Assembly: GCF_036373705.1 (NCBI RefSeq)
Contig: NC_089856.1
Span: 9,480,501 to 9,544,500, forward strand
Direction: 5' to 3'
DNA length: 64,000 nucleotides
Source: Amia ocellicauda
Taxonomy: Eukaryota > Chordata > Actinopteri > Amiiformes > Amiidae
Shown: positions 1 to 15,900 of the stretch, in pieces
Layout: the number at the start of each line of letters is the position of its first letter
Numbering within the stretch: the stretch's first letter is position 1
The notes under the pieces: generated by a model
The model's database searches: none
Seen by the model: only the letters and a program-made list of their open reading frames with translations
What the model was told of the DNA's origin: nothing
Program-made: the position numbers and the translations under genes

Positions 1-2125
1 TAAACCACAATTAGTGATGCCACTGGGAATGTTAGGAAGTTTCACAGATATGGCAACACGCAGATTTAAAGTGAGCATTGTGTCTGGAATGAGCAGAGAG
101 GCCTACTAATCGCATACTTTATCGCCTGTTGAGCAGCTGTGCTGATATAAGGGGTATTTCAGTTAAAGGTGAGAACGTATATATCAAGGTCACTGGCAAG
201 CCAGTTGGATAGCTACTATAAAGAGTTTTATGTTAGAGTCCAACCTGCTGGAAACCGCAGTCTGCATGGGGGGTAGGACTCTGATAAGGGGCTGATTGTT
301 CGGTTTGTGGATTTTTCCAAGCTGTTCTTGTAACTTTCCCTTTCTTGGTGGAGAGGCAGCGTGAGGCACAGGACAGCAAAACACTGTGGGCAGTCTTGGT
401 GTATTCTGGAGGTCTGGTATATCTGAACCGGCCTGCACCCCCCACACTGAGAGCAGGGGGAGGCTATAGTGGTTGTGTTGGGGTTGCAATCCAGTGCTGG
501 CCTGGGGTATCGCCAGCTCTCCAGTGGTATATTTGAGTAAGACTGGTTACAAAGGGATCGAGTATGTGGCAGGATCCTGCGCTTCGGTGGATCAGGCAGC
601 TCAAGGTCACTGCTTTGAGTCCAGACTGTGCCGCTTGAGTGGTTTCTGGCAGGGGCAAAGGCAGAGCAGAACTGGGCATCTCAGATTTAACGAGGTAGAG
701 GTGACAGGGAGACCTTGCCTCACCACACAGTTAAGCCACCCACTGCACCCAAGCATTTCAGGGTTTACATAAGGACTTAAAGTCTATTTTGAAACTCATG
801 TGTGCTTGAACAGATGCATAAAGTAAAAGCTATGCTATATCTTGCATTTGATCTACCCCAACCCCAACCAGATCAGCTGTACACTTTGGCCAAGTCAGAA
901 CCTTTTCCCACCAATCTGAAATGGCCAGAAAAAAAGTACTGAGAAAGGAGGTTCCTGGACTGTCTTGGGAAAGGTGTCTTATTAGTCTTCAGGTCCCAGT
1001 ATAAGGCCCAAGCGAGTAGGGCAAATGTGATACAGTTGGCTCCCCCACTAGCTGCGGTATAAATAGGGTGAAAAGTATATCTCTGGCCTCATCTTGACCT
1101 GCCCCTGCCTTCCAGCCCTGGGCCTCCACCCAAGAAGCAAGTCTACGGAGATGTTCAATTCCACATTAAGGTAGACCTACTTAAACCAGCACCTGCACTG
1201 GCCAGTTATGGGTCCTCCAGAGTTCTTAAATCTCCCTATCTTTGTTCCCCGGCCTTAGTCTTTAGATCCAGTTTCAAGAAGCTTTTCAGAGGTCATTTGT
1301 GATTGGTGTGTATAAGTATTTTCTTTTACAAATATAGTCTGGAGCCAAGAATCAAAAAAATGTAATAAGGCCTTCGGGCAGTCCCCTGGTATGTCTCCCC
1401 AGCTCTAAATTTAGGCCATCATTTTACAGACTTTTATCCTAATTTAGTAAAAAAACTAAAAAACACTCCATATGAGCAACATGCAGACAGAGCATATTCT
1501 AATAGAAGAAACTATGATCACATACTTCTGCTTTTGATCAGCCGGAGTTCAAAATTGGTTCAAGAATTCAGTTCCAGCCTTCCAGGGTACCTGTCTGGCA
1601 TCGTAACCCTGTGCTATTCTTGTGTTTTACTTGAGGTGTCCATCCCCCTCCTCTGTTTGCTCTCTGTATTAACTGTCCCAGCAGTGAAGACTACTGGATT
1701 AATCCTGCCATTGTTACTGGTTCATTCCCCAGGGGGCTGTGATTGCAAAGCATCCTCGTGAAAGATTTCTCTCTCGGCTTGCGTGCACAGAAGCGTTATG
1801 TAACTGTGCAGGAGCAGAAGGGGGTGAAGGCAGGGTGTCACATTACACACCGCCACACGAGGCTCATTCATATATTTACTTAGAAATACAGGCCACATGA
1901 TCGGAGCCAAAAACAGATCAGCGCCTTCTGCTTGAAGCTTCTTCTTAGGGCTGTGAAGAGCAAGCACCTGCATTTTACACCAGGCTGAGCCATTGACTCC
2001 TCACTGTGACCTCACATGGCTTTGCAAGGGATCTCTGAGGATAGCAAAACCCAGTCACGGTGGCAAAGCCCTCTGTGCATGTGCTAATGCCTAACATGCC
2101 TCCTTTTTGTTTTTGTTTTTTGCAG
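1..2125. other. 5' flank or first intron of COQ10A, no gene recognised
   Basis: No exon of a known family could be recognised on either strand. The first visible COQ10A coding exon begins with the third base of a codon, so either an upstream coding exon exists here or to the left of the window, or translation starts inside the first visible exon. The open frames in this stretch are short and overlap on both strands without splice support. Composition is ordinary, with no clear repeat. Confidence 0.4.
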
Positions 2126-4949
<2,824 letters not shown>

Positions 4950-6643
4950 AGCAGGGGAAACGGACACCACTGCCCCCCTCCCCCGCCCGCTCTCTGTGCC
5001 ACTGCAATCTCCCCAACCTCTGTCCCCCCCTGTCCCCACCTCCTGTCCCTCCACATCCTGGGGGAAGGAGCCTTGTAGCCCCCAGACAGGAGCTCAGAGC
5101 GGGTGGAGCCATTCCAGCCTTTACCACCATTCTCCTGAAGCAGTACAGTTTGCCCTCACATTGCGCGCACACTCACACACACCCACCCACTGTAAGGACC
5201 AGCAATTCCCATCGCAACATACAGGGCATCTCAAAAGCTAGCGTTCAATACAGACCTGCTTTGGTCCAGATCCCAGCAGAACAACCCCTCGTGTTTCTGT
5301 CTGAGCTGGGACTTCCCTGCAGCCGCAGTGAATTCAGAGCGATCATTTTAGTTTTTTCCTAACCCCCTACCCCAACCTCACACAGGGGTGATTGTTGGAC
5401 TGAATCTGGGCCGCAGACCCTGTATCTGAAAGTGGAGCACACTGTAGCCACATTCCTGCTGCTCAGTCATGAGTGGAGAATTGGGGCAGGTGGGGGGAGG
5501 GCGGGACGGGGGTGTGCAGTGGTGGTGTGCTGGTATTCTCGCCCATTCTAGCACAGAGCGATCTGCCGGACACAGTCCAGAACTGCGTTCGCCAGAATCT
5601 GCGTTTCCTGAAAGCTGGGCTGAGGCCAAAGAGGAGCAGCCCGGGCTTGTGTTTGCATTGCAGTGGCTCAATCCGCTCGACAGGTAATGGGTCTTCAGAA
5701 GGGAGTCCGTGTTTATACGTGTACATGTACAGACCGACTGATGCAAATCAATGCCAAAGTAAAAAATACTCTATGTGGAAAATGCATTTTTATTTCAAAG
5801 TTAAAATTCTGATGCGGTTTGTACAGAAACATGAGACATATAATAGTAGCTGTATATAGTTGTGGATCTTAAGGAATTTTGTCATTTGAAAAGTTCAGAC
5901 ACTAGTGTTACATTGCACTTGCAGATGTGGAGCTCGGTGTGTTACGGATATCATTGGGAAAAGAGCCGTTCCACCAAATCTCCCCTAGGAACACATGGGC
6001 CCCGTGGTTAGTGGGTTAGAAAGACGAATGGGCCATCACAGAGAAACATGTAGAGCATGGTCTGATCTCATTCTGCTGCACGGGGTCAGATGCTGTCCAC
6101 AGTATGCTTCACTCCTGGATCTGTCTGCTGCTGGGTGATTCTCTTTGATACCCTGATTTTTTCCCCTCCGATCAGTAAACCACCTTTTACTAAATTCAAG
6201 CAGCCCATTGATGCGGTAGTGAAGCTGTTAACAGCCTCGCTGCCAGTAGGAAACTTGTGAAATCTTATTAAGCCCAAACTTCTGCACCGAACACACGCAC
6301 AAAGATGCACACACACATGCACTTCACAGTTTACTAGAGCACTTTCTTTAAAGTGTTTTCTTGCAGAACAAGGCTGGTGTTGGTGTGAAAGCTGCAGTAC
6401 AGTGCTCTCTGCCAGCGTTGGTCCCATACATCATTTCACACAACAGAAGGGTTCAGGTGTGAGGCCTGGTGAATCCTGGTGAATACTGGAATGGCCGCAC
6501 ACACAGGCAGTTCTGCTCACAAGGCCTTAATCACACCCTTGAAGTGACTGTTTTTAGGTGTCATCGCAAAAAATAATATAAAAGTGAAGGTAGCCTTAAG
6601 AAACTAGTGCAGAACAGCTTCAATCCCCAGTGCAGTTGCAGAA
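4950..6643 (+). other. Probable COQ10A 3' UTR and flank
   Basis: Starts directly after the COQ10A stop with a C-rich segment (4970-5060) and contains no convincing coding exon on either strand. The open frames here overlap one another and show no family similarity. How far the UTR runs is unknown; the first clear AATAAA noted on this strand is at 7984. Confidence 0.35.
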
Positions 6644-6733
6644 CAGAGCTGGCCCACCCTGGTCCTGGAGATCAATGTCTCCTGTTTTTTAGCTGAGCAT
6701 AATTCTACGGCAGCAGACTGTTTAGATGAGAGT

Positions 6734-6774
<41 letters not shown>

Positions 6775-6800
6775 TGCAGGAACAGGGTTGGCCAGCACTG
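6644..6800. mobile_element. hAT-type miniature element with 32-A core
   Basis: The ends are inverted repeats: the left end reads CAGAGCTGGCCCACCCTGG and the right end, read on the other strand, begins CAGTGCTGGCCAACCCTG. Such CAG-starting ends are typical of non-autonomous hAT elements in fish. The flanking 8-mers 6636-6643 and 6801-6808 match at 5 of 8 positions, consistent with an eroded 8-bp target duplication. A run of 32 A (6741-6772) interrupts the core. It has no coding capacity. Confidence 0.5.
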
Positions 6801-7126
6801 CTCTAGAAGGTCTCTCCATGGTCACTTTTGACAGGCACATTGGTGGCCAGTTCCAGGGATCGAGGGTCCAATGGTGCTGCTGGTCTTCATTCCATCAGAC
6901 TTTCCACCCTCCTGAATTGGACTAGTTTTATTTTATTTAGGCTTTAATTGGACCAAGGTCACATTCTTCCACATCTGAAGCAGCTAATAAGAAAACCCTT
7001 GATCACCAGAGCTGAGCACCACAAACTCCCTTTTCTCTTCTCAAAGGGAATCTGGGATTCGGCCACAGGACTGTGGTTAAAAGGCTTTGTGAACCTGAAC
7101 CTGTCGTGCTCTAGTCTCCAGTAGGC

Positions 7127-7226
7127 CAGTACTGGGCAGCCCTGGTTCCAGAGGACCACACAGCAGTTAATCATGTAGTTGCTGGCACTGCCAACAACCC
7201 ATCGAGGCCTGGGCTGCCCAGCACTG
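7127..7226. mobile_element. 100-bp hAT-like hairpin element
   Basis: The ends CAGTACTGGGCAGCCCTGG and (other strand) CAGTGCTGGGCAGCCCAGG are near-perfect inverted repeats around a roughly 60-bp core, so the unit could fold into a hairpin. The end motif resembles the element at 6644-6800, so the two probably share a family. No target-site duplication is obvious. Confidence 0.45.
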
Positions 7227-7983
7227 CTGAATTTGCACAGACTGGTGTTGTGGGTGGCTTCAGCCCTCCTCTCCATTTTAGTTTATTTATCACAGGGGCC
7301 TGCCATCTGGTGTCGTTCGTGCGTCCCAAAAAAAAGTCACCTGCCTTAAGCTGTCGTGCATCATGGATTTAGCCATTTTCATTCCACTCCAGAAAAAAAA
7401 GAACAAACTGAAAACAGTAGCTTGTTCAGTTCCCCTGTATGACATCCTCTGTGTCAGCCGAATGTAATGCAACAGAGCTCTTTCTCTGTGCAAAATGCCT
7501 GCGTAATCCTCCCATTGGGTCCGGTGTCATTTCTGCAGTTATTTATTTATTTATTTATTCAGTAAGGAAGTGCCTCTGGACAGAGTGTCTGACACAAGTT
7601 GCACAGTGACTCCTGCACATCCTCGTGCTTCAGGCAATCCTTTTTCTCTCGATTGTATGGCTAGACTCTGGGAGGTGTATTGACAGTGTTGGGCGCAGCT
7701 GTGGGCAGGTGGAGAGGGCAGAGTGAACGTGCAAAGCTGGCGGCTCTTTTCATACATCATCAAGATGAGAACGGGGGCTGTCAATCTGCAGGGCCGGGGT
7801 GCTACAGTAAAGGACCTTAGGCTTTCTTTGCACCTGAGATCTGCTGAAGTCTCAGATCATTTATGCAGTTCCCTCTTTTTTTCTTTGTGTCTATTCAGCC
7901 TAATTAGAGCTGTACTAGATTTAAACCACCATATCGCTCAAGTACATCAGTTTCACTTGTTACTGTTAAGTTTTCTGTTCTGC

Positions 7984-7989
7984 AATAAA
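7984..7989 (+). terminator. Candidate poly(A) signal downstream of COQ10A
   Basis: AATAAA on the COQ10A strand, 3.0 kb after the stop codon. This would give a long 3' UTR spanning two mini-elements, so an earlier non-canonical signal is also possible. Confidence 0.25.
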
Positions 7990-8077
7990 CCTTGGGTGGA
8001 ATGATGGCACCAAGACCTTACAGTGCTCCAACTGGAGGTAGACAGCCCTGAACCAAAATAATGTATCAATTGTTAAC

Positions 8078-8079
<2 letters not shown>

Positions 8080-8118
<39 letters not shown>
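8080..8118. repeat. (AT)n microsatellite
   Basis: An uninterrupted AT dinucleotide run of about 39 bases. A shorter AT run follows near 8231-8247. Confidence 0.9.
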
Positions 8119-8119
<1 letters not shown>

Positions 8120-11100
8120 AGTACTATGTACTGTATATGCTGTAATGATGGGAAGTGCTCTACAAACAAAGTGTGCTTACGTACACAAGATGCCTAGATT
8201 TTAGTTTTAAAGAGATATTAAATCTATACAAATATATATATATATATTCTAAAAATGTAGGCCCAATTTTAATGTGTTTTAAAAGATAATAGCATGATAT
8301 TTCAAGATAACAGATGGGCACCTGTATGATTAGGATTGAGTTGTGTTTGATGTATTAATTGAGATTAGGAAACCGAGCCAAGCCTGTTTTGTTCCAGGGG
8401 GCTGGATTAGCGCTGCAGCCTGGGAACTCGGGAAGCAGTTAGGAGTTTTTTGGGGCGCTGCTTCTTACTGGGTTCACGTCTTCACACTCAGGGTATTAAA
8501 AGGTCAACCGTATCTGTATTGGGTCTGAAATCATTTCCGAGCCATTAGTTGCGAAAGGGCTGCCTTCCTCCTCCTGCCTGGCTGAGGACCATCTCAAATC
8601 TTGCCAAGTTCCCCCCCTGGAGTCATCTAGTGGACTTATGGGTCTGTTTGGGGACATGCTTGGACATCTTGCACAAGACTGAAACTAGCCAGTGTATCTA
8701 GCAAGGGCCCTTAGGCAGTTAGTGAGGATTAGTGAGCCGAGATGAGGCTGCCCCAGTGGGAATTAGAGGTGGGTGACACTTGACTGTTGGGAAACATCTG
8801 CCCTGCATCCTTTGATGTGTGTACGCAGAAAAAAGGACACGGCTAGTATTAAGAAAAATGATATTTAAAAGATCAACCTTTTCAAAGGCTCGACTGACTT
8901 CTAAATCAAATTGGATCCAATCGAAATACTGAACTTGAAACGGCGGGAGATTTTTCCAAGCTGCCCTCTACTTTTCCCCACCAAAGGGCTTAGTGAGTGT
9001 GACCCTGACTTTCTAAACTGGGTAACCAATCCCATCTTCACCCACTCTACTGAGCCTGTCTTCCTTCTGGTGCTATTCCAGCAGTTCTGTGGGAAAACAA
9101 CAAAAAACAAATCGTGCTCACTGGCCAGAATTAAAATCCCTTCACCTTCAGTCCCCAAAAGTATCCACCCCGACACCGACAGAGGAAGACGGATTGCTGT
9201 AGGAGTGGGATGTCTTCAGCCCTTAGATGTCACTCTAGGGCTGTCTACTCATTTTAAGCAGTCAAATAAGACATGGGCGTCTTCTCCGAAACACCTTAAG
9301 GAACGTGGACAATCAAGTCCACTCTTGGACACTACTACCTAGAAACCACAACTGCCTGGGGTCAGCCCATCACGGATTCAGAACAAATTGCGTTAGTCCT
9401 TCACAACTAAACGCAAACTTGCTTGCCAGTCAAATCAATCCATGAGACATGAATAATTTACATGCTTAAAAGATTTTTCCTGTTACAAACTGTATTATCC
9501 CCAACCTGCATGGGGTTTTCACTCCGAGAAGCCATTACAATTGGATTTAAAGACCGAAAAACAAAACCACTGCGAGAGAGAGAGAGGTGAGCAGAAAGTC
9601 TTCAAAACACTGAGTAGGGAATGAGTCACATTTGGAATAGCTGTGGTTTTTCTGGTAGGACTAATCCCAGGAGGGGAACTAAAGGAATAACTTTCTCTCT
9701 GGTGTTGGAAACAATATGGTTCTTCTTTAAAATGCTCTGGAATGATCCTCTGAGGCAGAATCTGTACAGATTAGTCCCTCTGGCAGGCAGGGGACCTGGG
9801 AGAGAGCTGGAGATCCACTCTCCTGCTGTGTTTCAGCCAGTCTCTTCTTCCAGTCAAGCAAAAGCCTCTCGAGCTTTGTAGAGGAACGTCTTGGAAACAT
9901 TTCCTATAAAGAACTGCTTCCTAAGACTTATTTTCATTTTAAAGGAAGAAACACATGTGTAATTATAAATTCTTCCAAATATCATGACCTACCTGGATGT
10001 CAACTTTGATTTATAAAAAAAAATTAAAAAAAAAAACCTTTTCAGAGTTTTGGTTTAATCTGTTTAGTCCAACATGCATTAGCCTCTCACTTGTGACTGC
10101 TTATATATATATATAATTTAACATCCTTCACAATGTAATTTAAGGAAATGTTCCCATGAAAACAAAACTGATAAAACAGGATGCACTTGTCTTCTCAGTG
10201 TTTCTTTTTAAAGACCCTTTCTTTAAAATAGATGGTTTAATATTCAGAGTATGCAAGTAAATCATGTTAATCCTTAAAAGACAACTCAAGATCCTTTTTC
10301 AGACCAAAGATTTACTAGGCTCAAATAGGGGACATTAGGATTAGGATTTTTGTAAACCCTAATTTCAGGTAAACAGACATTTTAAGCATACCTTTTTTCC
10401 TCTGTAATTGAAGTGTAAATAATCTTCAAATAACATCCCCTTAATTTGTAAAGATTCTCAAATCACCAGCTTAAGTGGTCCACATTCAATCGTTACACAT
10501 CTTTAGAAATTCTGTCCAGGTGACCCAAGCCCTGCCCTCAGATGTTCAGAATTAAAAAAAAATAAATGAACACACCTTTCTCCTGCTGCATCAAACAATG
10601 CTTTAATGCTATTTGATAATCAAATAATTTCCTTCCCACACCACTTGCTTGGTTAACTGGAAGCCCCATGTCGATTTGTAAGTACAGTAAGTGTAACTGG
10701 AGTGTTTCAAATGCTAAATTATGAGCAAGTAAGTGTACTTTCATGGACTGACTCATCAGAGCTGAGCTATACTTCCAAGAAAAGGACTCATGTGTGGCGC
10801 CCCCCCAAGGTTATTATATAATTAAATGATCTACGTCACCCTTTGATTATACCAGGAGCAAAGGGAACTCCGAATCCAAATCGCTTGATAATCCCTGCTC
10901 AGATCCCTTCCAAACTAAATGGGAGGAGAACTTAAACATGAGCATGTATAGAGGATGTTCTGCCCTATCATAGGCAAGGGTCTTTATTATAAAATACACA
11001 AATATACATGTACTGGTTACTAAAAGAACAAAATTAATGTCTGCCAATCACTATGGAAATAAACTCCTCCCCGATAGCACCCAGAGAGGTACACAGTGAA

Positions 11101-11702
11101 AGGTGTCACTGCTCCTAAATAAAACATGCTCAAAAGAAACCAAAATAGAAATACATTTAAAGTGTTTCACAGAAAATAGGTAAGGTGTAGGAACAATCTT
11201 CAACTTGATAATTATGATTAAAAATACCACACCAAAAATGGGTCAGTGACACCAGAGACTATATTCTACCACTTGGGCTATAGGTTACATTACATTCGTA
11301 TGGCAAAAATGCAATATGTTACACACAAGTGTAGATATTACTCCAGTTCACAAAGCGATAGTCAATTAAAAAAAACAGCACATAATAATAAAATAAAAAA
11401 ACTAGTGGAAACAAAACAGTGACCAACACGTTTCCTATAAAAAAGAAAAACAAGCATGACCACCAACAATTCAAACAATACCAAAACCATAAAAGAAAAT
11501 AAAAAACATACATTACCTTGGGTGAACCACAACAAAATAAATAGGCCATTGCTCCAACCCATTCATTTTACAAATACCCGTAACAAAAGGACGCACGGAC
11601 AAAAAGGGTTGATTATATACTCAACACCCCTCTCGTTGCTTAAAAAGATTAAATTAATCAAGCAATAATTAGCAGGGTGTGGTCTCACCCACTACATATG
11701 TA
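8119..11702. other. Intergenic stretch between COQ10A and the Tc1-like element
   Basis: A-T-rich sequence with short homopolymers and scattered short open frames on both strands. None has splice support or family similarity. No RNA gene or further transposon end was recognised. Confidence 0.5.
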
Positions 11703-12923
11703 CACTCACCTAAAGGATTATTAGGAACACCATACTAATACTGTGTTTGACCCCCTTTCGCCTTCAGAACTGCCTTAATTCTATGTGGCATTGATTCAAC
11801 AAGGTGCTGAAAGCATTCTTTAGAAATGTTGGCCCATATTGATAGGATAGCATCTTGCAGTTGATGGAGATTTGTGGGATGCACATCCAGGGCACGAAGC
11901 TCCCGTTCCACCACATCCCAAAGATGCTCTATTGGGTTGAGATCTGGTGACTGTGGGGGCCAGTTTAGTACAGTGAACTCATTGTCATGTTCAAGAAACC
12001 AATTTGAAATGATTCGACCTTTGTGACATGGTGCATTATCCTGCTGGAAGTAGCCATCAGAGGATGGGTACATGGTGGTCATAAAGGGATAGACATGGTC
12101 AGAAACAATGCTCAGGTAGGCCGTGGCATTTAAACGATGCCCAATTGGCACTAAGGGGCCTAAAGTGTGCCAAGAAAACATCCCCCACACCATTACACCA
12201 CCACCACCAGCCTGCACAGTGGTAACAAGGCATGATGGATCCATGTTCTCATTCTGTTTAGGCCAAATTCTGACTCTACCATCTGAATGTCTCAACAGAA
12301 ATCGAGACTCATCAGACCAGGCAACATTTTTCCAGTCTTCAACTGTCCAATTTTGGTGAGCTTGTGCAAATTGTAGCCTCTTTTTCCTATTTGTAGTGGA
12401 GATGAGTGGTACCCGGTGGGGTCTTCTGCTGTTGTAGCCCATCCGCCTCAAGGTTGTACGTGTTGTGGCTTCACAAATGCTTTGCTGCATACCTCGGTTG
12501 TAACAAGTGGTTATTTCAGTCAAAGTTGCTCTTCTATCAGCTTGAATCAGTCGGCCCATTCTCCTCTGACCTCTAGCATCAACAAGTCATTTTCGCCCAC
12601 AGGACTGCCGCATACTGGATGTTTTTCCCTTTTCACACCATTCTTTGTAAACCCTAGAAATGGTTGTGCGTGAAAATCCCAGTAACCGAGCAGATTGTGA
12701 AATACTCAGACCGGCCCGTCTGGCACCAACAACCATGCCACGCTCAGAATTGCTTAAATCACCTTTCTTTCCCATTCAGACATTCAGTTTGGAGTCCAGG
12801 AGATTGTCTTGACCAGGACCACACCCCTAAATGCATTGAAGCAACTGCCATGTGATTGGTTGGTTATATAATTGCATTAATGAGAAATTGAACAGGTGTT
12901 CCTAATAATCCTTTAGGTGAGTG
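11703..12923 (-). mobile_element. Tc1/mariner transposon, copy 1 (DD36E-type), disabled
   Basis: A 1221-bp element flanked by TA on both sides (11701-11702 and 12924-12925), the Tc1/mariner target duplication. Perfect 29-bp terminal inverted repeats start CACTCACCTAAAGGATTATT. The single transposase frame is on the minus strand. The copy is nearly identical to the element at 36354-37578. It lies in the intergenic space between convergent COQ10A and CS. Confidence 0.95.
11735..12775 (-). pseudogene. Tc1-like transposase with one in-frame stop
   Basis: Same 347-codon frame as the intact copy at 36386-37426, but codon 63 is TGA instead of TGC (base 12587), splitting it into an N-terminal piece of 62 residues holding the helix-turn-helix and a C-terminal piece of at least 274 residues holding the catalytic domain. 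The acidic catalytic motifs are present (AWSDESRFLL, YFQQDNAPCH, SPDLNPIEHLW). Besides the stop, about nine residues differ from the intact copy, for example S9F, R30Q, C91R and R254P, written as this copy then the intact one. No frameshift is seen. A recent, singly disabled insertion is the best reading. Confidence 0.92.
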
Positions 12924-12925
12924 TA

Positions 12926-15900
12926 TATGTAAATAAATACATCTTGTAATTTTTCCATTTGATTTGCATTGTTATTTGCAGTTCCATTCATACAACAGTT
13001 ATTTCTATGGCCATCATCCAGTACTCAGAGTCGGCTGGCAGTCAGTGAAGATTTATTTTTGAGGAAAGGTCGGTCAGGCTGAATAAAGTTATATTTTAAA
13101 TAGTGAAACTACTTATTCCATGGGTGTAAGTTTAGAATGGACTTTTTATTTTTAAATATAAACTAAAAGATACATTTTCGGTAACCAGAGGGCTGATTTT
13201 TTTCTGTTCCTCACTCTTGCCAGACTGTAGCATTACCCTGGGTAAAACAATTTGATATCTGCCCCACATGCATAACTTGGAACACTGCTTGACATTTCAA
13301 ATAAACAGCAGGATTTTAATGGCCAGCATCCGAATTTAGAAGCAGTAGGTAGGATGACAATATAACGGGCACAGTAACCCACAACAGTCTTCCATGTTAA
13401 TCTGTTTGGAGCTGGTTTCTCAGATAGCCTGGGACTACAGGTCACTGAACCCAATCCCGTTATTATGGTTATTAATTTCCCGGCCCCATCAAGGTAATGC
13501 TTTCCCCAGGAACAAAGAGTAGGAACTTTGTGCCCCAGATGAAACTGAACACCCCTTCTTTTCACTGCAGTGCTGGTGTACAGAGAGGGCCAGGATTGGG
13601 CTGCTGAGGGGAAGATGGAAAGAACGCAGAGCAGCTGGTGGTGTGGGGGGGGAGGGGGGTGGTGCTGTGACACACTGCCAGGACGTGGACGTGGAGAAAA
13701 AAAAAGCATGGGGACAGGGACAGGTGAAACTGGAGCACTACACAGGCATCTGGGACAGTGAATTCTGAAAGAGGGGGGGAGAGAGAGAGGTCCTGAAATA
13801 GAACAGACCCCATCTCAGCTCCTGTCACACTCGCAGTTCTCTCAGTGCACCGATACAGACATTTGTATGTTTTTCCCGTCCCACCTCTGTCCAGTGCTCA
13901 CCTGGGCCCATAATACCCCATCATCATCAGTGTACAGATGTAAAATGCACCCTTTGACTCTCAGCAGGACTTAAAGTTAAGAGGTCAGTAGCTCTGGCAC
14001 GTGGTGGGGGCCACAGCACTACACATTTATGTGTACTTTAAAGTCCTGCGGCGTCTCCTAGCTATTCTTCCCCCCAAGCTCCCAATGACTATCAATCCAG
14101 TTAACTGGGATTATTTAAATCCTCCTGATTCACTCTTTACTTGACTTTACTAATCTCAAATCTCTAGTTTTAACTCGCAGAAGACCTTGGAACACTATGC
14201 TTTCTTTTTGGCAGAATATGGAATGGCATGATGGGATAGAAAACAGTCCAGAGGGAAAAATGCATACTACGGCATAAATGAAGGGTTTGATTTAGAAGCA
14301 TTGGGGGGTGGGATAAATTGTGTTAGTGTGGGAAAGGGCCATTTCTGAATCACATCCCTATCAATGTGCACAGTGTGGCCGTTTTAGTACAGAGCAACAG
14401 CTCCCTCTAGACACAATGTATAAGCTCTCGCTACAGTACTGGGCTGAAACAAGGATACGGTGCTGAAGATGCATCTTACCTGCACTCCTCTCGGTTTAGC
14501 TCCAGTCTTCTACAGCAACCCTCTCTGCAGGACTGATGAACACAAAACTGAAGCCCTGTCTCTCCTACTTTCCCTCTCCAAAGCTTCCTCCTCTACACTG
14601 CAGGCACCCAGAAGTCTATCACCCAGGAAATGTGCCAGCTGAGTCCAGTGCACTGTTTAATTGGACCAGCCTTCCTGGGATTGACCAACCCGTTAAACCC
14701 CTGCTCACCATCCTGTCCGGTCACAGCCGGGTGTGAGATCAAGATGGTGGACGATGGCTTTCAGTCAGCCGGTAGCTCCGACAGTACCTTTCAAAGGAGT
14801 GCAAATAAACTCAAGTCAGTTCCCTTTTGCTTTCAAATCACTCCCTTACTATAAAGTATATATTTATTTATTTTTGCTGAAATGTAAGAATCTAATTAAA
14901 GAAAATAAACCCCATAGGCACTACACTATTTAATTTGAAAAGTGATTTTCAATTTGTGGCTGCCACTTTTAATCTCTCATACCCCTCCCGAGGGTGGGCT
15001 CTCCAACTCTCAGCGACCCAGGATAACAAATCTCTGAAGTGGCTTGGGGAATCGGCAGTATTTTTAAAGCCAGGTCTATAGCAAGATAGACTGCCACAGC
15101 CCAACATGACATCGGGGCTGGCAACACGATGAAGGGAGAACCTGCCACCAGAGGGTCACATGACACAAGCTCACACAGGACACGGGCCCAGGAGGGAACA
15201 TTCCTCCCCAGGTATAAATAGAAGAGGAGACGCTTATGGTTTGAGGGGTTGTACTTTGTCTATTTTTAGTTTGCCGAGATGTCCCTGTGCTGGTGTGGGG
15301 GGCAGGTCTGCTTCAGGGTGTTTGACCAACACTTGTTCCATTATTTAACCATGTGGATTAATCTTCAAACCGAGACCCATAAATGTCATAAGGCGCTGCA
15401 ACACTGAACACTGCCTCCACAAGCAGCGTTTCCATCTTTATTTAACTGGCTCATTTTGCAGCTTCATTGGGAATCAGTCATAATTAAACTTTGTTCAACA
15501 CTACAACTTCCACAACATGGCAGGAGGGACCGAACAAGGCACGTGTCGTCCGATACACGTGGTCAAAAGGTGGCCACCTTTTCACAGCATGCAGCTCCAG
15601 TGGAGAGAGACATCGGCCACACAGATCAATAAATGCCACCAACATTTACAGTAATGGCACAATTTACACAGATGGACGGAGGTGTTAGAAGGCAGGTGAC
15701 TGAACTTCTCCCGGTCACTTGGAAGGCAAGAGGAAGACCAAATCAGAATCCGCCAAACATCAAGATGAGCACAGATCCCCACCTCCATTGATGAGGTCTC
15801 AAATGAACACAAAGTAGAGAAACCAATCATTTAATAAAAACATTGATAGTTTTATTTTAAATTTTTAAATTTTCCTTTTTTTTTTTTCTTTTTCTTTTTG

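Noticed and set aside
1151..1170. Possible first coding exon of COQ10A (ATGTTCAATTCCACATTAAG before GTAGAC)
   Set aside because: The phase would fit the exon at 2126, but the donor is weak and the seven residues carry no family signal.
8911..9342. 143-codon open frame on the plus strand
   Set aside because: No domain, splice context or family similarity; composition looks non-coding.
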